Positions 25,639-34,734 of a DNA stretch of 64,000 nt are shown piece by piece. The DNA lies in NCBI RefSeq assembly GCF_003148495.1, contig NZ_QGGH01000020.1:1-64000 (forward strand). Direction: 5' to 3'. The stretch is from Mesorhizobium loti (GTDB lineage Bacteria > Pseudomonadota > Alphaproteobacteria > Rhizobiales > Rhizobiaceae). Under the pieces are notes generated by a model. That model searched no databases. It had not been told where the DNA came from and saw only the letters and a list, made by a program, of their open reading frames with translations. The position numbers and the translations under genes were made by a program. Within the stretch, counting starts at the first letter, position 1. Every line of letters starts with the position of its first letter.

Positions 25639-26802
25639 ATGCCGTCCAATCAAAACAAGCTCGCGGGGCAGGGGACACTGGCTTCGGGCATTCTTCTGCT
25701 GGCAATCGTGATGATGAGTGGCCTGACCTTGGCGACAGCGCAGGAAGGCGCACCGGGTATCACGCAACGCACCTTGTTCGCTACCTTCGACCCCAAAGCG
25801 CCGGCATGCAATCCGCCGCCAGGCCTGACCAAGTCGCTGGCCTATGTGCAGGAAAATGAGCGCGACTTCCTGCAAGGCGTCGACCACGGCCTCGCCATGG
25901 CCGCGAAGGATCGCGGATTGGAATATCATAGGGTCTTGGTGGAAAATGATGCTGCTAAGGCAGTTGAGCAGATACAGTCGTTGCTCGCCGCCAAAGTCGG
26001 CGCGTTGGTCGCTACATCGCCCGACCCTGCGGCCCTGAGCAAAACCCTTCAGAAGGTTATCTGGTCGGGAGCATTTGTTGGGACCATCGTGCCGCCACCG
26101 GCTACGTTGCTGCTCAATGCTCCGCAATACGAAACCGGAAAGGTTCTCACCGACGCTGCGATCGCCCATATCAACGCCAAGCTCGGGGGCAAAGCCAAAG
26201 TCGTCCTGCTGACCCAGGACACAATGGAGTTCCTGGCGCCCCGGTTCGAAGCAATGCGCGACGGTCTGAACCAACTGCCCGGGGTGACCATCGTTGCCGA
26301 TATCGCGCCAAAACCTGTCACAAAGGAAGGTGGTTTGGCCACCATGAAAACCGTCTTGCTTGCCAACCCGGATATCGACGTCGTTCTCGGCGGCGACGCG
26401 GTGGTGCTTGGCGCGCTTCAAGCATTGCGCGCTGACGGCAAGGACAGGGCCGATCAGTTCCTCGGCGGTATTGACGGTGAGGCGGAGGCCGTCTCCGAAA
26501 TCAAGAAAGGCGACAGCCCCTACAAGGCAAGCATATCTCTGTCGTCACCCGTCTTCGGTTATGCCATGGGCCAGTTCGGCGCCGATTGGCTCGAAGGGAA
26601 AAGTATTCCGCAGGCGATGGATATTCTCCCCATCGCCCTTACGAACAGCAACCTTGCCCAGTATGAGGCCGATCTGGCCGATCCAGCGGCCGTTTATGCC
26701 GATCCGGTGCGTCGGGACTCATACCTCAAGATGTACGGCAACATCTGCTACGACACGCGCGACCAATACGTGAACTTCCCCTGGTCGTCTGAGCAGAAAT
26801 AG
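25639..26802 (+). CDS. Periplasmic sugar-type substrate-binding protein, orphan
   Basis: 387 residues with a signal peptide (ILLLAIVMMSGLTLATAQ). Peripla_BP_4 features: ATFDPKAPACNPPPG, QGVDHGLAMAAKDRG, AAKVGALVATSPDPAAL, PDIDVVLGGDAVVLGALQAL and FLGGIDGEAEAV. No ABC ATPase or permease is nearby; it lies between two sensor kinases. It may present a ligand to a kinase ectodomain instead of a transporter (inference). Possible binding residues cannot be fixed from sequence alone. Confidence 0.82.
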   Translation: MPSNQNKLAGQGTLASGILLLAIVMMSGLTLATAQEGAPGITQRTLFATFDPKAPACNPPPGLTKSLAYVQENERDFLQGVDHGLAMAAKDRGLEYHRVLVENDAAKAVEQIQSLLAAKVGALVATSPDPAALSKTLQKVIWSGAFVGTIVPPPATLLLNAPQYETGKVLTDAAIAHINAKLGGKAKVVLLTQDTMEFLAPRFEAMRDGLNQLPGVTIVADIAPKPVTKEGGLATMKTVLLANPDIDVVLGGDAVVLGALQALRADGKDRADQFLGGIDGEAEAVSEIKKGDSPYKASISLSSPVFGYAMGQFGADWLEGKSIPQAMDILPIALTNSNLAQYEADLADPAAVYADPVRRDSYLKMYGNICYDTRDQYVNFPWSSEQK

Positions 26803-27008
26803 TAGCCCTGGCGCTGGCACCTTCGCGCGTAGGCCGAGCGACAGTTCTGCGTACAAGGTTCATTTCGATTTGGCTCCCCGCCCACTAGCTTTTGTGTCCG
26901 CTCATTTTCGTTCTTTTTTTGGGCCTATGCGACCGTCGATCCATATACTAGGGAACTAAACACTGCCTTGCCGTGTTCCCTACGGTTGCAATTGCTTAAG
27001 GGGCCAGC
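26803..27008. other. Intergenic region with GGGAAC / GTTCCC pair
   Basis: GGGAAC 26951-26956 and GTTCCC 26975-26980 form an inverted repeat about 30-60 bp before the PAS kinase. A GGAAC-N17-TGTT reading is possible but weak. Confidence 0.3.
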
Positions 27009-28790
27009 GTGACCCACATGAATCTTGTCAGCCGGGCAGAAGAGCCCAAATCAGCCGTCGCGGAGTTCGACTATAAGGATTTCTTCGAGAATGGCGGTAT
27101 GGCTCTTCACGTCGTGGATGGTAGCGGAACTATCCTTCACGCGAACCAGGCCGAACTCGACCTTCTCGGCTATGAGGCTGGTGATTACGTAGGTCGCAAC
27201 ATCGGCGATTTTTACCCGGACACCGAGGTGATTGATGATATTCTTGCTCGGCTCAGCCGTGGCGAGAAGATCGATAAATATCCAGCACGCCTATGTGCGT
27301 CGGACGGATCGATCAGGCATGTCGAGGTCACATCAACCGCTCATTTCGAAGATGGAAAGCTTGTCGGCACGCGCTGCTTCACTGTCGATGTCACGGACTT
27401 GCACCTGGCGCGCACAGAGTTGCTCAGTCAGGACAGCCAGTTTCATCAGATCCTCGATAGTCTTCCAGTCGCCGTCTATACGACCGACGCGGCGGGCACG
27501 ATCACCTACTTCAATCCTGCCGCAGCTGAGTTCGCGGGCCGGACACCCGAAATTGGCAAAGACAAGTGGTGCGTAACTTTTCGGCTGTTCAATCCTGACG
27601 GCTCCGAATTTCCCCACGATCAGTGCCCCATGGCTGTCACCCTCAGAGAAAACCGTCCCGTGCGCAATCAGCAGGCCTTGGCACAGCGTCCGGACGGTAC
27701 CCTCTTTCCGTTTGAGCCTTTCCCAACTCCGATCCGTGATGAAGATGGCAAACTGATTGGCGCCGTTAACATGCTTCTGGATCTTACCCAGCGTGCGATT
27801 GCCGATGAGGCGAAGCAGCATCTGTCAGCGATTGTTGAGTCCTCGTTCGATGCCATCGTCAGCAAAAATCTGAACGGGGTGATCAGCAGCTGGAATGCGG
27901 GCGCGGAGCGGCTTTTCGGCTATACGGCCGAGGAAGCAATAGGCAATCCGGTCAGCATGCTTATTCCGCAAGACCATCAGGATGAAGAGCCTAACATCCT
28001 GAACCGCATCCGGAAGGGTGAGCGGGTGGAAAGCTACGAGACCATCCGCCAACGCAAGAATGGCAGCCTGGTGCCAGTGTCGCTGACCATCTCTCCTGTC
28101 CGCAGCGCCACGGGGCGCATAATCGGGGCGTCGAAGATTGCTCGAGATATTTCCGAAGCAAAGGAGAGTGAGCACCGCATCCGCATGCTCATGCGCGAAG
28201 TCAACCATCGGGTGAAGAACCAATATTCGGTCATTCTTGCGATGATCCGGGAGACCAACAAGCGGTCCGAGAGTCCGGCTGTGTTCGAGAAACAGGTACG
28301 CGAGCGCATCATGGCACTTTCGCGTTCGCACGATCTGCTGGTGTCGGCGGACTGGAAGGGCGCGACGATTTTCGAATTGTTGCTGGCACAGTCAAAGCCG
28401 TTCGGAAACGATGACCTGCTTTCAATGTCGGGACCGTCCATCACTCTCAGCCCAAATGCCGTTCAATATCTTGGCATCGCCTTCCACGAACTTGCCACCA
28501 ACTCCGCCAAATATGGCGTTCTGGCCGGCAACAGGGGCAAGATCGCCGTAGCCTGGCACGTTGCCAAGGTTGCGGCAGGACCACCGTCCTTCAAACTCAC
28601 TTGGGCCGAAACAGATGGTCCAAAGGTCCAATCTGTTGCCAATGGCGGTTTCGGCACGGTGGTGCTGGAACGTGTCACTCCGCAGGCTTTGAGCGGCACG
28701 GGCAATCTCGAATACAGCCAGCAGAGTGTCGTCTGGACGCTTGAAGCACCGCTGGCTTTTGTAGAAGCCGGCTTCAACGAACCCCAGTAG
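27009..28790 (+). CDS. Cytosolic PAS-PAS-PAS-HWE histidine kinase
   Basis: 593 residues, no membrane segment. PAS1 about 22-135 (DFFENGGMALHVVDGSG, LLGYEAGDYVGRN), PAS2 about 140-260, PAS3 about 275-390 (FDAIVSKNLNGVISSWNAGA, RLFGYTAEEAIG). H400 in REVNHRVKNQYSVILAMI is the phosphoacceptor. Trp of the HWE motif is in LVSADWKGA, and the N-box is FHELATNSAKYG. Cys residues in PAS2 (DKWCVTF, HDQCPM) could respond to redox or light-state flavin, but the NCR flavin motif is absent. It likely feeds PhyR-type regulators elsewhere. Confidence 0.87.
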   Translation: MTHMNLVSRAEEPKSAVAEFDYKDFFENGGMALHVVDGSGTILHANQAELDLLGYEAGDYVGRNIGDFYPDTEVIDDILARLSRGEKIDKYPARLCASDGSIRHVEVTSTAHFEDGKLVGTRCFTVDVTDLHLARTELLSQDSQFHQILDSLPVAVYTTDAAGTITYFNPAAAEFAGRTPEIGKDKWCVTFRLFNPDGSEFPHDQCPMAVTLRENRPVRNQQALAQRPDGTLFPFEPFPTPIRDEDGKLIGAVNMLLDLTQRAIADEAKQHLSAIVESSFDAIVSKNLNGVISSWNAGAERLFGYTAEEAIGNPVSMLIPQDHQDEEPNILNRIRKGERVESYETIRQRKNGSLVPVSLTISPVRSATGRIIGASKIARDISEAKESEHRIRMLMREVNHRVKNQYSVILAMIRETNKRSESPAVFEKQVRERIMALSRSHDLLVSADWKGATIFELLLAQSKPFGNDDLLSMSGPSITLSPNAVQYLGIAFHELATNSAKYGVLAGNRGKIAVAWHVAKVAAGPPSFKLTWAETDGPKVQSVANGGFGTVVLERVTPQALSGTGNLEYSQQSVVWTLEAPLAFVEAGFNEPQ

Positions 28791-28810
28791 CTTGTGGCGG
28801 TCTCACCCGC

Positions 28811-28987
28811 TCACTTCTTCTTGGCGGCAGCCGCTGGGTTCTGTCCCGTCGGGGCGCTCGATTTGGCGTCCTTTGAGTGCGCGGCGAGTGCCGGTCCGGC
28901 ACCCGTCGCCTTCCTCATGTCGCCTGCCTTCTTGTCATCTGCTTTCTTGCCCGCCGATCCAGAAAATAACTTTCCGAAGAAACCCAT
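28811..28987 (-). CDS. Small Lys/Ala-rich protein (58 aa)
   Basis: ATG 28987 with GGGAGG upstream. It begins MGFFGKLFSG, which could be an amphipathic membrane anchor, and continues as a Lys-, Asp-, Ala-rich disordered tail ending in KKK. Convergent with the PAS kinase. No family recognised. Confidence 0.55.
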   Translation of the reverse strand: MGFFGKLFSGSAGKKADDKKAGDMRKATGAGPALAAHSKDAKSSAPTGQNPAAAAKKK

Positions 28988-29221
28988 TTGAACCTCCCGA
29001 TAACGGCGACCGACCATCCTGTCGCTCAGGTTCTAAATTGCGGGTCGACGAGTTTGTTCCTTACGCAGCCGATGAATGCAAGCACGGTCGCCGGTGAAGG
29101 GTCTCTTGCTATCGGGACACGGCGGCTGACCCAAGCCCCGGAGCCGCGCGTGAGCGTTCGCGATGGCGGGCGAGGGTCATCGCTGATACTGATGGCGCCA
29201 ACGCAGAGCGCAGGTCCCCAT

Positions 29222-30304
29222 ATGATATCGGATTCCAAAAAGGCCGAGGCGGTCGAGCAACTGCTCGATACGCCTGACCTAGCCACCGCACTAGAAAGCG
29301 ACCAGTTCAAGAAATTCCTTGATCAGGTGCCGATTGCCATTGCCGTTTCGGATCTGAGCGCAAAGGAGCGCCTCGTATACACCAATCCGGAATTCGAGAA
29401 ACTGTCAGGCTTAGACGCCGCCAAACTTAACAGCCAGAACTGGGCGGCGCTTTCAGGCATCGGCATCCACCAGCAGAAGGATCGACCGCTTGACGAGGCC
29501 GTTGTCGAGGACACCGATTTCGTCGGCACATTTCGGCTGGAGCGCAAGGAAAAGCCTGCAATTGTCGACGTCTATTCCAATGTCATTGAGGATGACAACG
29601 GCAAGATTTGCTTCCGGCTGGTAGCGCTGATCGACGTGTCGGCCCATGGCGAGGCGGGGGACGCGCGCGCGGCGGAGGAGCGCATTCGTGAGAAGGATAC
29701 GCTGCTGCGCGAACTGCAGCACCGGGTTAAAAACAATTTGCAGATGATTACTGCTTTAATTCGCCTTGAAACTCGCAACGCGACTGAGCCGGACCAGAAG
29801 CGCTTCGAGAGGTTGGCAGGGCGGGTGGACGCACTGGCTATCCTCTATCAGACGTTGTCTGCCGACGATCAAAAGGATGAGGTCGATCTCGGCGTCTATC
29901 TCAGCCAGATCGCGTCTGCTGTCATGGCCTCCCATGCGGTTGAAGGCATTCGCCTTGACCTGAAGGTTGATACCTATCCGGTGTCGATAAACGTCGCGAT
30001 GCCGACAGGGTTGGTCGTCAACGAACTGCTAACGAATGCGCTTAAACACGCCTTCCCGGGGCGCGAAGGTGGCAATATCACGCTGCACAGCATTGTGAAC
30101 GGCGACGGTTGCCGGGTTGTCATTGCCGATGACGGGGTTGGCTTGCCTCAAGGCGAGACATGGCCAAAGGCCGGCAAGCTCGGCGCATTGATCGCGCGCT
30201 CGCTGACTGAGAATGCAAAGGCAGAGTTCGACGTCAAATCAAGCGCAAACGAGGGTACCAGGGTGACCATTGTTTTCAGGCGATCGGCCGCCACCGCGAA
30301 TTGA
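29222..30304 (+). CDS. PAS-HisKA_2 histidine kinase
   Basis: 360 residues if ATG 29222 is used; the frame is open back to 28988 but that part is low-quality and overlaps the divergent small gene. PAS/LOV-sized domain at about 25-145 (FKKFLDQVPIAIAVSDL, LVYTNPEFEKLSGLD). It lacks the GXNCRFLQ flavin signature of true LOV proteins. H167 in LRELQHRVKNNLQMITALI, N-box NELLTNALKHAFPG, then DDGVGLP. Third kinase in 6 kb. Confidence 0.83.
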   Translation: MISDSKKAEAVEQLLDTPDLATALESDQFKKFLDQVPIAIAVSDLSAKERLVYTNPEFEKLSGLDAAKLNSQNWAALSGIGIHQQKDRPLDEAVVEDTDFVGTFRLERKEKPAIVDVYSNVIEDDNGKICFRLVALIDVSAHGEAGDARAAEERIREKDTLLRELQHRVKNNLQMITALIRLETRNATEPDQKRFERLAGRVDALAILYQTLSADDQKDEVDLGVYLSQIASAVMASHAVEGIRLDLKVDTYPVSINVAMPTGLVVNELLTNALKHAFPGREGGNITLHSIVNGDGCRVVIADDGVGLPQGETWPKAGKLGALIARSLTENAKAEFDVKSSANEGTRVTIVFRRSAATAN

Positions 30305-30567
30305 AAATCCACAACGGCCAAGTGAACGCTGCGAGCCGACTTCAGATCACCGCGCCGCAGTTGCCTGTCTGGCTCCACAGATACAATTGGCATCGTCCAC
30401 ACGGCAGCCTAAAGTCAAAAACGCCTATCAGTCGCCTCGCCAGGCGGCCCAGCCGCCGTCTGGGCGCCGGTCGTGCTCATACTGTCCAGCCCATCCAGGT
30501 CCAGAAGCCACGGCTCGCGCCGACCAATCCAAAGTTCGTAATCCGGGATAAGATCGCTTGGCGCTGA
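30301..30567 (+). pseudogene. C-terminal remnant of an IS481-type transposase
   Basis: LPVWLHRYNWHRPHGSLKSK followed by TPISRL is the end of an IS481-type integrase-like transposase. The catalytic part is absent and the tail after about 30440 is unrelated sequence. It butts directly onto the kinase stop codon. The following 180 bp to 30750 show no gene. Confidence 0.7.
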
Positions 30568-30750
30568 TCTAGATTACCTATTGGCCGAAGCTGAACAGAC
30601 GCGATCCGCAAGAGACAAATGCTTGCACTTCACGCACCCAGATTCACGCTAGCCTCGGATGAAAGCTCCGGCGGGCGCCAAAGCCGATTCCGGTCGGATC
30701 AAAGGGAGCCTTCAGGCTGTACCCGCGTTGAGGCGGTCAAGGATCATTTC

Positions 30751-31749
30751 ATGAGCACTGACCCTATCAAGCGGAAAGAACTTGGAGCCGAGGAGCGCCG
30801 TGAACGGCGAAGGCTGCGTAGAGAGAAGCAGCGAATCGAAAATCTTGGACGGGCCGTCAAAATGCATGCCGCCCGCATAGCCGAGAGAACAGCAAATGGC
30901 GGGAACACCTCGTCGCGTTTGCATGCATCTGTCTATGTCGGCTGCGCGGGCTGGTTTTACTGGAAATGGCGGGGGCAGTTTTACCCTACAGATTTGCCGA
31001 CAGGCGAATGGTTCGATCACTATGCGAAGCGATTCGATACCGTGGAAATCAATGCATCCTTCTATTCATGGCCGACGGTCACGAATGTCAAAAGCTGGCT
31101 CCGGCAAGCTGGTAACCGCAACTTCGTCTATACGGTCAAGGTCTGTGAGCTGATTACGCACATCAAGCGGTTCAAGAACACCAAAACCCTGATTATGGAT
31201 TTTGGAATGATTGCCGATATTCTCGGCGAGCGAATGGGCTGTTTTCTATTCCAGCTGCCGCCGAGTTATCATTTCTCAAAGGCACGCCTGGGCGGCATTC
31301 TCGGACAACTCGACCCGGCCCGGCGCAATGTGGTGGAGTTTCGTCACGCCAGCTGGTGGAACGAGACTGTGTACTCGGCCTTTCGTGAGACAGGCGCAAT
31401 CTTCTGTTCATGCAGCGGCCCTCGTCTTCCGAATGTGTTGGTGCGTACGGCTGATGATGTCTACCTGCGGCTCCACGGTCCAGAGCGCTGGTATCGGCAT
31501 GATTACACCACAGACGAACTGACGACATGGGTCGACAAAATCCGAGCCAGCGGCGCAAGAAGAGTTTGGGTCTATTTCAACAACGACTATGAAGGTCTTG
31601 CGCCAAAGAATGCTCGGACAATGCGCCGCTTGCTGGTAAAACGACCTGCAGACGATCAACTAGCTCTGGCTGCCGATGCACAAATGCTTCCTGACTACAG
31701 GCGGAAGCGGCATGATTGTAGCCAGCCTGGTTGTCCACCTGATGAATAA
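30751..31749 (+). CDS. DUF72 family protein
   Basis: 332 residues from ATG 30751. A basic helical N-terminus (ERRERRRLRREKQRIENL) precedes the DUF72 TIM-barrel-like domain: VYVGCAGWFYWKWRGQFYP, FDTVEINASFYSWPT, FVYTVKVCELITH, CFLFQLPPSY and VVEFRHASWW. A late VYFNNDYEGLAPKNA closes it. DUF72 (YecE) proteins are widespread and lack a settled biochemical role. Confidence 0.87.
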   Translation: MSTDPIKRKELGAEERRERRRLRREKQRIENLGRAVKMHAARIAERTANGGNTSSRLHASVYVGCAGWFYWKWRGQFYPTDLPTGEWFDHYAKRFDTVEINASFYSWPTVTNVKSWLRQAGNRNFVYTVKVCELITHIKRFKNTKTLIMDFGMIADILGERMGCFLFQLPPSYHFSKARLGGILGQLDPARRNVVEFRHASWWNETVYSAFRETGAIFCSCSGPRLPNVLVRTADDVYLRLHGPERWYRHDYTTDELTTWVDKIRASGARRVWVYFNNDYEGLAPKNARTMRRLLVKRPADDQLALAADAQMLPDYRRKRHDCSQPGCPPDE

Positions 31750-32000
31750 ACCTGGTCCTGCTGCCATTACTTGTTGGGATTCCTCACGCAACTGCCAATG
31801 CGGGTTCCTTGATCGTCAGACGATGAGTCTCGGTCGGAGAAGGCGGGGTTGAAGGCCCGGGGATTTGGAGCCTTGATCCGCGCTCTTTATGTCATGGCCA
31901 ATTGGGGCTCCATATACATCATTTGTTGCTGATGGAACGGAACGCCACGCCCATGCTTAGCTGCCGCGCCAACCCGTCCTATAGAATATTCGCTGACGCC

Positions 32001-32025
32001 AGGAACCGCAGCAGGACCGCGGAGT
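32001..32025 (+). promoter_or_regulatory. EcfG-type promoter, AGTT variant
   Basis: GGAAC 32001-32005, 16-nt spacer, AGTT 32022-32025, 30 bp before the 32055 start and its RBS. The region 31750-32000 holds nothing else I recognise. Confidence 0.5.
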
Positions 32026-32054
32026 TCACCTTGAACAACAGGAGGAAAAACACC

Positions 32055-32579
32055 GTGAACACCCCCAACGCCACGCCGCTCTCCGGATCCAAGCTGTCAG
32101 AAGACAAAGAATTCCAGAATCAGTCGGACGCCGAACGTGCCGGCAAGAGTGCCGAAGCTTTCAGCAAATTGAAGACCAGCGCGGCGGAAACCGCGACCCA
32201 CCTGAAAGACACAGCGGCTTCGGTTTCAAGCGACGCGAAGGACTATGCCGGCTCTGTCGCGACCGATGCTGCCGGTGCATTCAAGGAAGCGGTCGAGACC
32301 AACAAGACCGCTGGCGCCGACGCAATCGCCAACATCGCGCACTCAGTCAAGGAGGCTGCCGACGGCATCGAAAAACAATCGCCTCAGGTGGCCGGCATGG
32401 TGCGTAACGCCGCCGAAGGCGTGGAGCGGATCTCGACAGACATCAGGGATCGCAACGTCGGAGAATTGCTCGACTCCGTTACGAAATTCGCGCAGCGTCA
32501 GCCCGCTGCCTTCTTCGGGGTCGGCATCCTGGCCGGCGTGATGCTCACGCGGATCATGCGAAGCTCCGATAGGTCCTGA
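32055..32579 (+). CDS. YqjD/ElaB-like membrane-anchored helical protein
   Basis: 174 residues from GTG 32055, 9 nt after AGGAGG; the longer frame from 31902 would cross the promoter. The bulk is a long Ala-, Asp-, Lys-rich amphipathic helix (LKDTAASVSSDAKDYAGSV, ADGIEKQSPQVAGMVRNAAE). It ends in QPAAFFGVGILAGVMLTRIM, a C-terminal membrane anchor. This is the layout of ElaB/YqjD proteins, which tie stationary-phase ribosomes to the membrane in E. coli. First gene of a three-gene stress operon. Confidence 0.78.
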   Translation: MNTPNATPLSGSKLSEDKEFQNQSDAERAGKSAEAFSKLKTSAAETATHLKDTAASVSSDAKDYAGSVATDAAGAFKEAVETNKTAGADAIANIAHSVKEAADGIEKQSPQVAGMVRNAAEGVERISTDIRDRNVGELLDSVTKFAQRQPAAFFGVGILAGVMLTRIMRSSDRS

Positions 32580-32597
32580 AGAAGAGGGAACTTCCAG

Positions 32598-33011
32598 ATG
32601 GAAGATGGTGCCGACCGCCGTCCCTTCAGCAGCGTCGTCAACGAAGCGATCGGTCACGTCGCTTCGTTGATGCGCTTGGACCTGCGCCTGCTCGAGGCGG
32701 AAATGAGGGGAAAGACCGCGACGATCCTCTCTTCCGGTGCATGTGGAATGGCGGCCGCTATTTTGTTCATGCTGGCAGCCTTCGCCTTGGTCGAATTTCT
32801 GATCCTGGCAATGATCCATCTTGGTGTCGGCTCAATGGTCGCCTGTCTGCTTGTCGGCATCGTCTTGATTGGCGGAGGTTTTTTCTCCCTTCATCTCGCC
32901 AAACAGGCCCTGGTCGGATGGACCATCACTCCCGTCGAGACGGTCAACCAGGTGCGCAGCGATGTGGCCGCATTGAAGCAGGGGATCCGCTATGGCTCAA
33001 CTCAACAATGA
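32598..33011 (+). CDS. Phage-holin-like (YqjE-type) membrane protein
   Basis: 137 residues, GAGGGAA upstream. Two central helices (GMAAAILFMLAAFALVEFLI and LGVGSMVACLLVGIVLIGG) inside soluble ends, as in the YqjE/actinobacterial holin-X family (PF07332). The start follows the YqjD-like gene by 18 bp, and the stop overlaps the next start by 20 bp. The E. coli yqjD-yqjE-yqjK operon has the same order, which supports all three calls. Confidence 0.78.
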   Translation: MEDGADRRPFSSVVNEAIGHVASLMRLDLRLLEAEMRGKTATILSSGACGMAAAILFMLAAFALVEFLILAMIHLGVGSMVACLLVGIVLIGGGFFSLHLAKQALVGWTITPVETVNQVRSDVAALKQGIRYGSTQQ

Positions 33012-33660
33012 CATCCGGCAGATCATGGTGCAAAGCCGTGCCGAGCGGCAGGCACTGTTTGAGCCGGTCAGTGAGATCAGTCGTCGTGTACAACCGCGAC
33101 ATTTGGTCGAGGTGAGCACGCACTACGCCAAGCACAAGGTGGCAGGCGTGATCGGCGGCGTCACGGACGCCATCAAGAACAACGGCGGCATGGCGGCTGC
33201 GGTCGCCTTGGGCGCAGTCGCAGTCTTTGACGCCGGCAGGAGGAGTGCTGAAGGCAGCACTGAGACAGCGAACGCCAAGCGGCTCGAAACACCTTCTGGC
33301 GAACAGGATGCGGGAGAGGTGATCGGTCCTCAAATGGAGCGTCCACAACAGCACGTCACGAACCTGTCACGTGCAAAGGTATTGGCCGGTCCCGCCGGAG
33401 GATTGTTGCTCGGTCATATTATAGGCCGAGCGTTTGATCCAACCGCAAAAGAACAGGAACTGTTCGGGAAAGCTGCGGGCGAAGTCCATGACGCGGCTTC
33501 CGAATTCATTAACCAGCATTCGCATGGTGCAAAAGTGGCAGCGGCGCAGGCCTTTGGCTTCGCCAGATACACCGCGGCTTTCCTGGCCATTTTGGCTGCG
33601 GCCAGCGACTATCTGAAGCAGCCTGTAGAAGACGGGGGCGGCCGTTCGTCTGACGCCTAG
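32992..33660 (+). CDS. DUF3618-like membrane protein, third gene of the YqjDE-like operon
   Basis: 222 residues. The N-terminus (QLNNDIRQIMVQSRAERQ) matches the start of small envelope proteins encoded after yqjE. A hydrophobic segment at GGMAAAVALGAVAVFDAG and a second at LAGPAGGLLLGHIIG, then a third near YTAAFLAILAAASDYL. The overlap with the previous gene suggests translational coupling. Function unknown; probably membrane organisation under stress. Confidence 0.7.
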   Translation: MAQLNNDIRQIMVQSRAERQALFEPVSEISRRVQPRHLVEVSTHYAKHKVAGVIGGVTDAIKNNGGMAAAVALGAVAVFDAGRRSAEGSTETANAKRLETPSGEQDAGEVIGPQMERPQQHVTNLSRAKVLAGPAGGLLLGHIIGRAFDPTAKEQELFGKAAGEVHDAASEFINQHSHGAKVAAAQAFGFARYTAAFLAILAAASDYLKQPVEDGGGRSSDA

Positions 33661-33694
33661 AGCCGGAGCATTTCAACCAAGAAGTTCGACCGCG

Positions 33695-34321
33695 TCAACG
33701 CGACTTCGTAGGGGTGTTGTATTCCCTGTTCGCCGCATAGTCGATCTTGAATGTTTCCTCGGCGACGTGAATGTCCTCCTTCACGTTGGAGATTGTTATC
33801 GTCGTCGTTTGCCCCCTCTCGTCGGTAAGGCTCCATTTTCGTAGATCGAATGATTTCTTGTCAAACATCATAGAAATTTTCGCATTACCGAAGGCTGACC
33901 TATCGGCCAGCCTGACAATGACAAGATCGCCTTCCTCCGTGATACCTTTGAAGCGTCTGCCGGAGAACTCGACGTTGTTGTCGAGCAGCAGCTTCAGTGG
34001 TGTCTTAGAGAGGGCTTAGAGCCGCGATGTCTTGACCTTCTTGTTGTAAACGACCAACGATTTGCCGTCTGCAATCACGCTGACTCCTGATTGGCCTGCC
34101 TAGTTGAACCGGATCTTGCCAGGGCGTTGGAGATAGAACTTGCCACGGGTCTTTTCGGCCTTGGGGCCTGACTGAACGAAGTCCCCGGACATTGATTTTA
34201 CCGATGAGAAATGATCGGCGATCGCCTGCGCTTCTACAGGAGCGGCCGAAACCGCGGGCGCAAGTTCCCCATTCACGGTGGCGCCCAGAACGAACCAAAA
34301 CCCAATGATTTTGTTAGTCAT
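33695..34321 (-). pseudogene. lolA-like outer-membrane lipoprotein carrier gene with two in-frame stops
   Basis: The minus-strand frame begins MTNKIIGFWFVLGATVNG (signal peptide) and reads SMSGDFVQSGPKAEKTRGKF and YLQRPGKIRFN, then TAG at 34100-34102. It resumes in the same frame as VIADGKSLVVYNKKVKTSRL, hits TAA at 34016-34018, and again resumes as LSKTPLKLLLDNNVEFSGR, ADRSAFGNAKISMMFDKKSF, to a TGA at 33695-33697. Both stops fall where LolA proteins have Tyr. Two independent nonsense changes with the frame otherwise intact point to recent decay. The essential lolA must be elsewhere. Confidence 0.85.
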
Positions 34322-34356
34322 AACAGCCATGCGGTTGTCCTGGGGCACTTGGGAAA

Positions 34357-34386
34357 GGCGCGTGACCGCAAGCGATCACGCGCCTC
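34357..34386 (-). terminator. Terminator-like hairpin after the glycine-zipper lipoprotein
   Basis: Arms 34357-34365 and 34376-34384 (GGCGCGTGA / TCACGCGCC) with a pairing interior; on the minus strand a short T-run follows. Confidence 0.5.
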
Positions 34387-34390
34387 GATA

Positions 34391-34654
34391 TCAATAGCCG
34401 TCTGGGCAGCGTGCAATGTAGACGCGTCCATTCCGATCGCGATACCGGCATTGGCCGGCCTCACTTGCGTGGCCGATCACAGCGCCGGCGATCGCACCGA
34501 CTGCACCGCCGACCACAGCTCCCTGCACGGGGTCGCCGGCAACCGCGGCACCAATCGCGGCGCCGCCAAGGCCGCCAACTGCAGCCCCCTGTTCGGTACG
34601 GGAGCACGCTCCCAGCGGAATGAGCAGGCTCAAAACAAGTAGTGTCTTTTTCAT
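34391..34654 (-). CDS. Glycine-zipper lipoprotein, paralogue of 62879
   Basis: 87 residues, ATG 34654 with AGGAG. Lipobox LIPLGAC at Cys17. The mature part is a glycine zipper (AAVGGLGGAAIGAAVAGDPV, AVVGGAVGAIAGAVIG), followed by a conserved tail with two Cys (GQCRYRDRNG and ARCPDGY). About 90 percent identical by eye to the protein at 62879. Such proteins insert in or line the outer membrane and respond to envelope stress. No EcfG motif is visible for this copy, unlike the other. Confidence 0.82.
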   Translation of the reverse strand: MKKTLLVLSLLIPLGACSRTEQGAAVGGLGGAAIGAAVAGDPVQGAVVGGAVGAIAGAVIGHASEAGQCRYRDRNGRVYIARCPDGY

Positions 34655-34734
34655 TCGTTCTCTCCTGGGCTTTAATTAGCCGGAGATAAAATGCGCCAGT
34701 ACGTCTTTTAATCCATACTGCCGGTCGTCTGGCC

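Noticed and set aside
28988..29221. N-terminal 78-codon extension of the PAS kinase
   Set aside because: No RBS, poor composition and overlap with the divergent small gene's leader; ATG 29222 fits the PAS domain better.
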